Origin: an uncultured bacterium
Lineage (GTDB): Bacteria > Planctomycetota > UBA1135 > GCA-002686595
Length of the DNA: 64,000 nucleotides
NCBI GenBank assembly: GCA_938075305.1
Contig: CALJGV010000033.1
Span: forward strand, 93,963 to 157,962
Direction of reading: 5' to 3'
Every line of letters begins with the position of its first letter. Positions within the stretch are counted from its first letter, which is position 1. A program made the translations under genes and the position numbers. This document shows, in pieces, positions 24,114 through 32,680 of the stretch. The notes under the pieces were generated by a model. It was not told where the DNA came from. It searched no databases and worked only from the letters and a program-made list of their open reading frames with translations.

Positions 24114-26726
24114 ATGATCACACTCGCCATCCTCAGCGCGCTCGCCGGCCAGGATCCCACCCTCGCCGCCACCGAGGCCGACGCGTACACCCTCGAGTAC
24201 CTCAAGACCCCGGACGGCTGCGTCCTCGAGGTCGGGGGCATGGACTTCCTCTCCGACGGACGGCTGGTGGTCAGCACCCGCCGCGGTCAGGTCTGGATCG
24301 TCGAGGATCCCCTCGGCACGGACTTCGAGAACGCGAAGGTCACCCTGTTCCACGAGGGCCTCTGGGAGGGCCTCGGCCTCGACGTCAAGGACGACGAGAT
24401 CCACGTCATCCAGCGCGGCGAGATCTCGAAGCTCCTGGACACCGACGGGGACGGCCGCTGCGACGTGATCGAGACCGTCGCCAGCGACTGGGGCGTGTCG
24501 GGCCACTACCACGAGTTCGCCTTCGGCCTCCCCCGGGACAGCCAGGGCAACTGGTGGATGGGCCTCAACGTCAGCTTCGGCGACCCCGAGTGGTGGCACG
24601 GCCGCTCCACCGCCCCCTACCGTGGGTGGGTCCTGCGGGTCTCCCCCGACGGCACCGTCACCCCCTGGGCCAGCGGCGTCCGCAGCCCCAACGGCGTGGC
24701 GGTGGACAGCCAGGACCGGGTCTTCGTCACCGACAACCAGGGCGACTGGGTGGCGTCGAGCCCGATCTATCACATCCAGAAGGACGGCTTCTACGGCCAC
24801 CCCAAGAGCCTCAACTGGACCGAGGACTACCGCTCCACCGGCAAGCTCGCCCATGACGAGATCCCGCCCGCCCGTGCCGCCACGGGGCGAACGACGCCTG
24901 CGATCTGGATCCCCTACCAGTGGTCGCGCTCCACGGGCAACCTGCTGGAGGATCGCTCGGGTGGGGCCTTTGGCCTGGAGGACGGCCAGTTCGTGGTCGC
25001 CGAGCTCACCAACGGCATGATCCTGCGCGCCGGCTTCGAGGAGGTGCAAGGTCAACTCCAGGGCTGGGTCGCGCCCCTGCGTCAGGAGATCGGTTCGGTC
25101 AACCGAGTGCTCCAGGCCCCCGACGGCACGGTCTTCTGCGGCCTCACCAACCGGGGCTGGGGTGGTCGCGCGCCGGCCGACGGCCTCGTCCGGGTGCGCC
25201 GCACCGCCGCCGAGGCCATGGACCTGGCGGGCATGACCCTGCTCGACTTCGACGAGGAGACCGAAAGCTTCGGGTTCGAGATCGCCTTCACCCACCCCGT
25301 CCACGGCGACTGGGAGCCGACCGCGGACCGCGTGAAGATGATCTCCTACGACTACGACTACTGGTGGGAGTACGGCTCCCCCGAGCGGCACGTGACCGAG
25401 CTGGAGCTCTCCGACGTCCGGCTCTCCGAGGACCGCACCCGCCTCATCGTCCGGTCCTTCGACATCTTCCCCGCCACCTGCGTGCGGATCACGGTGGACG
25501 GGATCCAGGCGGGAAGCGGCGCGCCGCTCCTGCACCCCGAGGTCTCCTACACGATCAATCAGCTCCCCAGCGGCGCCCTGACCAACGCGTATGTCTCCAA
25601 GGTCGTGCCACCGCCCCCGAGCCGGGGCGAAGCCGACGCTGGCGTCCTGCGCCTCTCCTGGGGCGACGCCCTCGGACAGTTCGAGGCCGAGGGCTGGGAG
25701 CTGGTGGACGCCACGCTCGACCCCGAGAACAAGCAGCGCTTCAAGACGGGTGTGGGTAACGGCGCGCTCGTGAACGCCGGGCCCGACGCCACGGACCTGG
25801 TGACCCGCGGCTCCTTCGGCGACGCCCACGTGCACGTGGAGTTCATGCTCCCAGAGGACTCGGGCTCCGGGGTCCAGCTCGGCAACCTCGGCCGCCTGAA
25901 CCTCTTCCCCGACCCGGAGGTCTGCGGCGGCTTCGAGGGCAACGGCGTCGCCGTCGGCCCCACCGCGGAGGCCTTCGGGGAGGCGGGTGAGTGGTACCCC
26001 CTCGACGTCTACTACCGCGCCGCCACGGACGAGAGCCCCGGCTTCCTCGATCGTGTGGAGCTCAATGGGATCACGGTCATCGAGGGCCTCGAGGTCCCGA
26101 ACGCCGGCAAGGGACGCGCCCCGATCCGGTTCATCGGCTCCCGGGGCGCTGTCGCCGTGCGGAACGTCCAGGTCAAGCCCCTGGACCGTCCTGCGGACGC
26201 GGGCGAGTGGGAGTTCCTGGACGCCGGCGACTCCTGGGACGACTGGGAGCTGGTGGGCGACTGCAACTTCGAGCTCGAGAACGAGGAGCTGATCGGCAAG
26301 GGCGCGCTCGGCTGGCTCTGGGCCCCGGTGGACGACCTCGGGGACGTCACCGTGCGAGCGCGGGTCAAGGTCAACGCCAACGGCGCCGGCGCCCTCATCG
26401 TCCGCGCCGCGGACGGGGACGAGGGCGTCGAGGGCTACGAGGTGCGCGTGAACGCGTCCTTCCCCGACGACGCAATGACCGGCTCCATCCGCGCCGGCGA
26501 GGTGAGCGCCCAGGTGGGCACCCTGCTCATCGCCGCCGACACCTGGGCGGACCTCGAGGTCGACGTCCGCGACGGCGAGGGGGGCACCAACGTGACCGTG
26601 TACCTCAACGGCGTGCTGGTGAATCAGATGATCCACGCCGACGGCTTCGAGCCGGGCGGCCTCGCGCTCCGCTGTGACCACGACGGCACCGTCTTCAAGA
26701 TCCAGAACATCCGAGTCCGCCGATGA
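24114..26726 (+). CDS. Secreted haem-dehydrogenase-type beta-propeller protein with two DUF1080-like domains
   Basis: The product (870 aa) has a short signal-like N-terminus. Residues about 25-400 resemble the PVC-type membrane-bound dehydrogenase propeller (GGMDFLSDGRLVVSTRRGQV, LGLDVKDDEIHVIQRGEISK, RSPNGVAVDSQDRVFVTDNQ, then GDWVASSPIYHI). Two DUF1080 (3-keto-disaccharide hydrolase-like, laminin-G fold) domains follow, at about 512-692 and 694-870. Motifs include HVHVEFMLPEDSGSGVQLG and VTVYLNGVLVNQ. No haem motif is in this protein; the adjacent cytochrome c could supply it. It is the middle gene of a three-gene operon, with a 4-base overlap to the phosphatase. A role in periplasmic sugar or sulfated-sugar oxidation is inference from family context. 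Confidence 0.82.
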   Translation: MITLAILSALAGQDPTLAATEADAYTLEYLKTPDGCVLEVGGMDFLSDGRLVVSTRRGQVWIVEDPLGTDFENAKVTLFHEGLWEGLGLDVKDDEIHVIQRGEISKLLDTDGDGRCDVIETVASDWGVSGHYHEFAFGLPRDSQGNWWMGLNVSFGDPEWWHGRSTAPYRGWVLRVSPDGTVTPWASGVRSPNGVAVDSQDRVFVTDNQGDWVASSPIYHIQKDGFYGHPKSLNWTEDYRSTGKLAHDEIPPARAATGRTTPAIWIPYQWSRSTGNLLEDRSGGAFGLEDGQFVVAELTNGMILRAGFEEVQGQLQGWVAPLRQEIGSVNRVLQAPDGTVFCGLTNRGWGGRAPADGLVRVRRTAAEAMDLAGMTLLDFDEETESFGFEIAFTHPVHGDWEPTADRVKMISYDYDYWWEYGSPERHVTELELSDVRLSEDRTRLIVRSFDIFPATCVRITVDGIQAGSGAPLLHPEVSYTINQLPSGALTNAYVSKVVPPPPSRGEADAGVLRLSWGDALGQFEAEGWELVDATLDPENKQRFKTGVGNGALVNAGPDATDLVTRGSFGDAHVHVEFMLPEDSGSGVQLGNLGRLNLFPDPEVCGGFEGNGVAVGPTAEAFGEAGEWYPLDVYYRAATDESPGFLDRVELNGITVIEGLEVPNAGKGRAPIRFIGSRGAVAVRNVQVKPLDRPADAGEWEFLDAGDSWDDWELVGDCNFELENEELIGKGALGWLWAPVDDLGDVTVRARVKVNANGAGALIVRAADGDEGVEGYEVRVNASFPDDAMTGSIRAGEVSAQVGTLLIAADTWADLEVDVRDGEGGTNVTVYLNGVLVNQMIHADGFEPGGLALRCDHDGTVFKIQNIRVRR

Positions 26727-28567
26727 TCCATCGCACCCACCTCATCCTCGCCTTCACGGCGACCCTCGCCCTCGGCGCGGCGTTGCCGCCAGTCTTCCGG
26801 GGATCCGTGCTGCGGATGCAACGCTCGGGTGAGATGGAGGGGACCCTCTCTGGGCCCCTGCGGCGCGCGAGCGCCGACTTCGCCATGGCCCCGGAAGCCG
26901 TGGGCGGCGGGTTGATCTTCAACGGCGCAGACGACGCCTTCATTTCACTCGGGGGCCAGCAGAGCAAGCTGCCCCGGGAGGAGCTCCACGTGGGCGCGCT
27001 CGTCTCCGTCGAGACCCCGCGCCGCTGGGGCGGGATCGTCGGCGCCGTCGAGGACAACGCCGAGGCCGAGACGGGCTGGGTGCTCGGCTACGACGACTCC
27101 GCCTTCACCCTGATGATCTCCACGGAGGCCACGGACGACGGCGACGGCAAGCTGATCACCCTCCGCGCGGACCAGCCGTACGAGTTCGGTCGCCTCCATC
27201 TCGTCACCGCCTCCTACGACGGGGAGCGCGCCGAGCTCACCATGGACGGCGTGGTGGTCGCGAGCTCCGACGCGCCGGGCGGCCCCATCCTCTACAGCGG
27301 AGAGGAACGCCTCACGGTCGGCGCCTATCGGGACGTGAACGAGATGTTCCCCCACGACGGACGCATCGCGGCGCTGGAGATCTTCGACACGCCGTTCAGC
27401 CCCTTCGCCTTCCGGAAGCGCTTCGGAGCGGCCAACCCGACCCCGTGGACCGACGCGACCTTCGACTGGCGGGTCCAGCCCTACCTCACCTGGCCCTCCA
27501 CGGACGCGGTGAGCATCCTCGGCGAGTCCACCTGGCCTTCGGAGGCCGTGGTCCTCTTCCGCCCCGAATCCCAGGCCGGCTGGACCGAGGTGACCTCGGG
27601 GACTCCGGGTTCGCGCCTCCACGAGGTTCGCCTCGAGGGCCTCGATGCCGACACAAAGTACTTCTATCAGATGAACCTCATCGGCGCCGCCAAGGGCGAC
27701 GCCGTGCCCGTCCTCGAGGGGCCGCTGCGCTCCTTCCGCACGGCCCCCGACAGCGACGAGGGCGCGTTCACCTTCACGGTCATCGGGGACACCCAGACCA
27801 ACGGCGCCGTGGCCAAGCGCGTGAGCGACCTCGCCTTCGAGCAGCGCCCGAACTTCGTCGTCCACTGCGGCGACCTGGTGGACACCGGGGGCAACAAGAC
27901 GGATTGGACCGAGACGTTCTTCCCGAGCATGCGGCCGCTGATCGAGCACGCGCCGCTGGTGCCCGTCCTCGGCAACCACGAGCAGGACGCGCGGCTCTAC
28001 TACGACTACATGTCGCTCCCGGCGCCGGAGCGCTGGTACTCCCTGCGCTACGGCGCCGCAGAGTTCTTCATGATCGACGGCAACCGGTCGCTCGCCCAGC
28101 AGTCAGAGCAGCTCGCATGGCTCGAGGGCGCCCTCGCCGCTTCGAAGGCGAAGTGGCGCTTCGCCGTGCTGCACCAGCCGCCTTACACCAGCGACTCCAA
28201 CGACTACGGCGACACGACCCTGACCTCGTCCACCCGGGGTGACATGAACGTGCGCAACATCGTCCGCCTGCTCGAGGAGCACGGGGTCGACATCTGCTTC
28301 TCGGGTCACGTGCACGACTACGAGCGCACCTTCCCCATCAAGGGCGGTGCGGTGCTCCCCCACCAGGACGGCGGCGTGCTCTACATCACCGCGGCCGGCG
28401 GCGGCGGTTCCCTCGAGGACTTCGACGGTACGAACACCTGGTTCGGCAATCGCAAGGCGAGGCGGCACCACCACCTCCACGTGGCGATCCTCGGCGATGA
28501 CCTGGAGCTGCAGGCCATGGACGAGGACGGTCGGGTCTTCGACACGCTGCGCCTGCGGGCGCGCTGA
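26723..28567 (+). CDS. Exported LamG / purple-acid-phosphatase-like metallophosphoesterase
   Basis: The product (614 aa) has an N-terminal signal sequence. A concanavalin/LamG-like domain follows at about 40-225 (LTMDGVVVASSDAPGGPILYSGEE region), then an Fn3-like domain at about 247-340 (QPYLTWPSTDAVSILGES). The metallophosphoesterase domain at about 350-570 carries all five block motifs: GDTQTNG, HCGDLVDTGG, LGNHEQD, AVLHQPPY and FSGHVHDYER. This resembles plant-type purple acid phosphatases. Likely activity is phosphoester hydrolysis outside the cytoplasm; the substrate is unknown. It is the last gene of the operon starting at 23057 and overlaps the previous gene by ATGA. Confidence 0.88.
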   Translation: MIHRTHLILAFTATLALGAALPPVFRGSVLRMQRSGEMEGTLSGPLRRASADFAMAPEAVGGGLIFNGADDAFISLGGQQSKLPREELHVGALVSVETPRRWGGIVGAVEDNAEAETGWVLGYDDSAFTLMISTEATDDGDGKLITLRADQPYEFGRLHLVTASYDGERAELTMDGVVVASSDAPGGPILYSGEERLTVGAYRDVNEMFPHDGRIAALEIFDTPFSPFAFRKRFGAANPTPWTDATFDWRVQPYLTWPSTDAVSILGESTWPSEAVVLFRPESQAGWTEVTSGTPGSRLHEVRLEGLDADTKYFYQMNLIGAAKGDAVPVLEGPLRSFRTAPDSDEGAFTFTVIGDTQTNGAVAKRVSDLAFEQRPNFVVHCGDLVDTGGNKTDWTETFFPSMRPLIEHAPLVPVLGNHEQDARLYYDYMSLPAPERWYSLRYGAAEFFMIDGNRSLAQQSEQLAWLEGALAASKAKWRFAVLHQPPYTSDSNDYGDTTLTSSTRGDMNVRNIVRLLEEHGVDICFSGHVHDYERTFPIKGGAVLPHQDGGVLYITAAGGGGSLEDFDGTNTWFGNRKARRHHHLHVAILGDDLELQAMDEDGRVFDTLRLRAR

Positions 28568-28577
28568 GGAACGCTCC

Positions 28578-29441
28578 CTAGAAGCCGATCGCGGAAGACC
28601 CGGTGGTCGTGGCGAGCGACACGATGTCTCCGAGCTCGCGCTCGTCGATCTCCAGGGCCAAGGTCGAGGGCCAAACCAGCGGGATCGAGAGGTTGTCGAA
28701 CCCCTCGGCCGCGAGCAGGCGCCCGAGGTAGGTCGAGAACACGGCGACCTGGACCTCCCGGTTCGACGGGAGCTCATTGCGACCATCCGCGAGGGCAGCA
28801 GCGGCCGCCTCGATCGCGGGGGGCAGCGACCAGTTGCGCGCGAGCATGAGGCAGAGGGCCGGGCCCACGCGGCTGACGAGCTCCCTGCGCATGCGTGAGG
28901 ACAGCTCTGCGCCCTGGCGCTTCTCAACGCGATCGATCAGCTGGTGGCCCAGCGGCGTCCCGGCGCAGAGGATCAGCCCCGCGAGCATCGAGGCGCGATT
29001 GGCGCCCAGCTTGGCCGACGACACGCGGTGCGAGATCGCGCCCGCGATCCGCGCGCTCTTCCAGGTCTGTTCTCCCCCAAGCACGCTCTCCAAGACCGGC
29101 CCGAAGATCTGCGACCGGGCGACCTTGATCACGGCCAGCTCCCACAGACCACGCATGCCGATGCGCTGCGCGGCGACGCTCGCAGATTCGACCGGATCGC
29201 TGGCGGCGTAGAGCGCCGAGTTGGCAAGGTTCAGGACCTGCCCCTTGAGCTCCTCGTCGCCTTCGAGGATCTCCCCGACCGCAACGGCGTTGTACTCCCC
29301 GCTCACGACGAGCGCGGCCAGCTCCACGGCGGCGCGGCTCAACCGGGGCAGCTCGTCTTCCGCAGCCTCCAGTTCGGTGACTAGGGCAGCACGCCACGCG
29401 CCGTCCAGCGACTCGGGCACACCTTCTTCCAAGGACAGCAT
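28578..29441 (-). CDS. HDOD-domain protein
   Basis: The product (287 aa) has an HDOD domain (HD-related, catalytically inactive) spanning most of the protein. Typical segments are SGEYNAVAVGEILEGDEELK, then GQVLNLANSALYAASDPVES, then AQRIGMRGLWELAVIKVARS. The central HD metal ligands are not obvious, as expected for HDOD. Such proteins act in signalling or stress regulation, often with cyclic-di-GMP systems. The ATG at 29441 is preferred over the GTG at 29444 because TAGGAC lies 7 bases before it. It is divergent from the cyanophycinase-like gene, and converges with the phosphatase operon. Confidence 0.8.
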   Translation of the reverse strand: MLSLEEGVPESLDGAWRAALVTELEAAEDELPRLSRAAVELAALVVSGEYNAVAVGEILEGDEELKGQVLNLANSALYAASDPVESASVAAQRIGMRGLWELAVIKVARSQIFGPVLESVLGGEQTWKSARIAGAISHRVSSAKLGANRASMLAGLILCAGTPLGHQLIDRVEKRQGAELSSRMRRELVSRVGPALCLMLARNWSLPPAIEAAAAALADGRNELPSNREVQVAVFSTYLGRLLAAEGFDNLSIPLVWPSTLALEIDERELGDIVSLATTTGSSAIGF

Positions 29442-29497
29442 CACGGGTGTCCTATCGAATGCAGATCCAAGCCAAGCGAAGGGAAAACACCAGAATC

Positions 29498-30364
29498 ATG
29501 GGGTGCATTCCCGTTAAGCGCTCCTGCTGGCACTGCGACGGGCTCGTCGGGCTCGTCGTGCTGCTGTCCAGTTGCGGGACGATTCCCCCTGGGCCCGGGG
29601 CCCAGGGGAGCCTCCCGGGCGCCGTCCTAGCCGTTGGCGGGGGCGGCACGCCGGCCGCTGCCGTCCGGCGAGGGCTCCAGGAGGCCCCGAGGCCGGAGGG
29701 TGGGCCCCGGGTTGCCGTGGTGCCCTTCGCCTCCGCGAGGGAGGATCGCGGGCTGGGGTCCGTGGAGATGTGGCGGAAGGCAGGCGCCCCGTCCGTGGCC
29801 CTGGTCCCCGAGGACGAGGGCGCGCGGGCCCTGCTCGAGAGCGCGGACCTCATCTGGTTGGGGGGCGGGAGCCAGAGCAGGCTGATGGAGTCACTCGAGC
29901 GTCTCGATCTCGTGGAGCTGATCCGAGACCGACACCGCGCCGGAGCCCTGGTGGGTGGCACGAGCGCAGGGGCCGCCGTCCTGGGTGGGATCATGATCTC
30001 GGGTGACCCCGAGCCAGACGCGTATACAGGGGGCGCCATGGCGCCCCTGCGGTCCCTGCAGCTGATCCCCGGGGTGATCGTGGACCAGCACTTCCGGGAG
30101 CGGAAGCGGGAGGGTCGACTCATCAGCGCCCTCCTCGATCAGCCCACGGGTTGGGTCGGCGTGGGGATCTCCGAGGCGACCGCCGCCGTGTTCGAGGGCG
30201 GCACGTTCGAGGTGCTGGGCGACGGGGTGGTGCTCTTGCTGGACACCTCCAGCGCGCAAGTGGACCGCGGGGCCTCAGGCGCGCTGCAGCGCGCGAGCGG
30301 CGTGACTCTGTCGGTTCATCCCCCCGGTGACCGGCGCGAGCTCCCAGGTGCGAGCGGCCCCTGA
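29498..30364 (+). CDS. Cyanophycinase-like lipoprotein (peptidase family S51)
   Basis: The product (288 aa) begins with a lipoprotein signal, GLVGLVVLLSSC. The S51 fold is seen from AVLAVGGGGTPAAAVRRGL on. The nucleophile is Ser156 in GGTSAGAAVLGG. The segment ADLIWLGGGSQSRLME and the later VIVDQHFRERKREGRL also match cyanophycinase. Cyanophycinase cleaves beta-Asp-Arg dipeptides from cyanophycin; S51 also includes Asp-dipeptidases, and I cannot tell which this is. The ATG at 29498 is chosen because it starts the signal peptide and has AAGGGAAAA upstream. In-frame ATGs at 29459 and 29447 would add a non-signal extension. Confidence 0.82.
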   Translation: MGCIPVKRSCWHCDGLVGLVVLLSSCGTIPPGPGAQGSLPGAVLAVGGGGTPAAAVRRGLQEAPRPEGGPRVAVVPFASAREDRGLGSVEMWRKAGAPSVALVPEDEGARALLESADLIWLGGGSQSRLMESLERLDLVELIRDRHRAGALVGGTSAGAAVLGGIMISGDPEPDAYTGGAMAPLRSLQLIPGVIVDQHFRERKREGRLISALLDQPTGWVGVGISEATAAVFEGGTFEVLGDGVVLLLDTSSAQVDRGASGALQRASGVTLSVHPPGDRRELPGASGP

Positions 30365-30374
30365 GGGGAGGCCG

Positions 30375-30380
30375 TATCCT
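30375..30380 (+). promoter_or_regulatory. -10-like TATCCT before the ThuA-DUF1080 gene
   Basis: TATCCT ends 7 bases before the ATG at 30388. Confidence 0.5.
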
Positions 30381-30387
30381 CCAGGGC

Positions 30388-32667
30388 ATGGTCCTCCTCC
30401 CCGCCCTCGCCCTCGTCCTCACCGGCCTCCCCTCCTCCGCGCAAGCGGCCGACACCACGCCAGCGCCGTCGAGCGCGGAGCGGCCGCGGGTCCTGCTGGT
30501 CTCCGGGGCCAACAACCACGACTGGGAATGGACGACTCCATCCCTCGAGAAGATCCTCGAGGAGACCGGACGCTTCGAGGTCACGGTCACCCGCGACCCG
30601 GCACGATCGCTGGCCGACCGGGCCGCCCTCGCGGCGCTCGACGCGGTGGTGCTCGACTACAACGGACCACGATGGGGCGAAGCCGCCGAGGCCGCCTTCC
30701 TCGACGCGGTGCGCGCGGGGCTCGGCGTGGTGGTCATCCACGCCGCCGACAACCACGGCAATGGCTGGCCCGAGTACGAGCGCCTGGTGGGCGACCTGTG
30801 GCGCCAGGGAACCGGCCATGGTCGCTTTCATCCCTTCGACGTGGAGGTCGTGGACCGTGACCACCCGGTGACCCGCACCCTCCCCACCATCCATCAGCAC
30901 CCCGACGAGCTGTACCACAACCTCGTCAACGTGCACGACGTCGAGCGGCGCGTCCTGGCCACCGCCTTCTCCTCCAAGGAGAGCGGCGGCACCGGCGAGG
31001 CGGAGCCGATGATCCTGATCCGCTCATTCGGCGAGGGCCGGATGTTCCACACCCCCCTCGGGCACGTCTGGCGGAACGTCCCGGGCTCCCAAGCCTCCCA
31101 CCGTGACCCGCAGTTCCGCGGGCTGATCGTACGCGGCACCGAGTGGGCCGCCACGGGCACCGTCACCGACGCCCGGACCGCGCCAGCGCCCGCGGCCGGG
31201 GAGTGGCGCTCCCTCATGGACCGGGAGCAGTGGGGCACCCTCGGTGGCGGCGACGTCCCGGAGGGCTGGCGCTTCGAGGGGGACGTGCTGCGCAGAGAGG
31301 CCGCGGCGGGCGACATCGTCACGCGCGAGGCCTTCGGGGACTTCGAGCTGACGTTCCAGTGGAAGGCCGCCGTCGCCGGGAACTCCGGGGTGAAATACCG
31401 GATCCCCGAAGAGGCGACCGAGGCCGTCGGCCCCGAGTTCCAGCTGCTGGACCCCGCCGCCCCCACCGAGAACCCCGAGCACCGCGCGGGCGCCCTGTAC
31501 GACGTGATCCCCGCCGGCGAGTCCCCCACGGTTCCCTGGGGCGAGTTCCACGAGGCGCGCATCGTCTCCCGCGGCTCGACCCTGGAGCACTGGCTCGACG
31601 GCGTCCTGGTCGCGTCGGCGGACACGTCCACCGACGAGTGGGCGGCGGCCGTGGCCGACAGCAAGTTCCGCGGGCGTGACGGCTTCGCCGCCGCCGGGCC
31701 CGGCCGGATCCTCGTCCAGGACCACGGCGACGAGGTCTGGATCCGCGGCATGCGGGTCCGCTCCCTCGAGGCCGGCGGCGGGAAGGCCCCGCTGCTGTTC
31801 GACGGGGAGCTCCCCGAGGGCTGGTTCACCGTCGGGGACGCCCGGTACCGCGTGGAGGGCACCACCCTGATCGGGAGCGTCGGGCCCGCCCAGCGCCAGA
31901 GCTTCCTCGTCTCCGAGCAGGAGTTCGGTGACTTCGCGTTCGAGGTCGACGTGCGCATCGCCGTCGAGGGCAACTCCGGGATCCAGCTCCGGAGCCACGT
32001 GGGCAAGGACGGGGTGCTGCGCGGCTACCAGGCGGAGATCGACCCCTCACCCCGCGCGTGGTCCGCCGGGCTCTTCGACGAGGGGCGCCGCGGTTGGCTC
32101 GACGACCTCTCGGACAACCAGGCCGCACGCGAGGCCTTCGACCTCGACGGCTGGAACCGCTACCGCATGGTCTGCGACGGCCCCCACCTGCGCACCTGGA
32201 TCAACGGAGTCCCCGCCGCCGACCTGCTGGACGGCGCCGACCTCCAGGGATCGCTCGCGTTCCAGATCCACGGCTGGGACGATGACATCGAGATTCACTG
32301 GCGGGACGCCCGCGTCGAGGACCGAGGCCGGCACGACTGGGTCCCCCAGGACCCCGAGGCCCGCTGCGCCCTCGGCGGCGCGCCGGGAGCACGCGCCACG
32401 GTCCTGGGCGAGGACGTCGAGCTACGGCTCGTGGGCGCCGACAGCGCTGTGTTGACCCGGGTTGATCTCTCGGCCAGGGAGGGCTGGAAGGCCGGTTCGA
32501 TGAACCGCGTCACCGTCCTGCTAGCTCCCGATCGCGCTGCCATTCAGCTCGGCGACCGGACCACCGTCGAGGTGGCGGTGGAGGGCGTCGAAGCGCTCGA
32601 ATTCCACTCGGACTCTCGGTCACTGGAGGTCCGCTCCCTCACCCTCTGCGAGCGAGCCACCGACTGA
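30388..32667 (+). CDS. Secreted ThuA domain protein with two DUF1080 domains
   Basis: The product (759 aa) has a signal peptide cut near SSAQA. Residues about 30-257 form a ThuA (trehalose-utilisation, glutamine-amidotransferase-like) domain: VLLVSGANNHDWEWTTPSLE, then VVIHAADNHGNGWPEYERLV, then HPVTRTLPTIHQHPDELYHN. Two DUF1080 (3-keto-disaccharide hydrolase-like) domains follow at about 272-460 and 467-645. Their typical core reads NSGVKYRIPEEA / FQLLDP in the first and NSGIQLRSHVGKDGVLRGYQ in the second. About 110 C-terminal residues are an unassigned beta-rich tail. It is typical of planctomycete carbohydrate systems and probably acts on keto-sugars outside the cytoplasm. It faces the haem dehydrogenase gene. 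Confidence 0.85.
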   Translation: MVLLPALALVLTGLPSSAQAADTTPAPSSAERPRVLLVSGANNHDWEWTTPSLEKILEETGRFEVTVTRDPARSLADRAALAALDAVVLDYNGPRWGEAAEAAFLDAVRAGLGVVVIHAADNHGNGWPEYERLVGDLWRQGTGHGRFHPFDVEVVDRDHPVTRTLPTIHQHPDELYHNLVNVHDVERRVLATAFSSKESGGTGEAEPMILIRSFGEGRMFHTPLGHVWRNVPGSQASHRDPQFRGLIVRGTEWAATGTVTDARTAPAPAAGEWRSLMDREQWGTLGGGDVPEGWRFEGDVLRREAAAGDIVTREAFGDFELTFQWKAAVAGNSGVKYRIPEEATEAVGPEFQLLDPAAPTENPEHRAGALYDVIPAGESPTVPWGEFHEARIVSRGSTLEHWLDGVLVASADTSTDEWAAAVADSKFRGRDGFAAAGPGRILVQDHGDEVWIRGMRVRSLEAGGGKAPLLFDGELPEGWFTVGDARYRVEGTTLIGSVGPAQRQSFLVSEQEFGDFAFEVDVRIAVEGNSGIQLRSHVGKDGVLRGYQAEIDPSPRAWSAGLFDEGRRGWLDDLSDNQAAREAFDLDGWNRYRMVCDGPHLRTWINGVPAADLLDGADLQGSLAFQIHGWDDDIEIHWRDARVEDRGRHDWVPQDPEARCALGGAPGARATVLGEDVELRLVGADSAVLTRVDLSAREGWKAGSMNRVTVLLAPDRAAIQLGDRTTVEVAVEGVEALEFHSDSRSLEVRSLTLCERATD

Positions 32668-32680
32668 GGCGACGCGCGGG

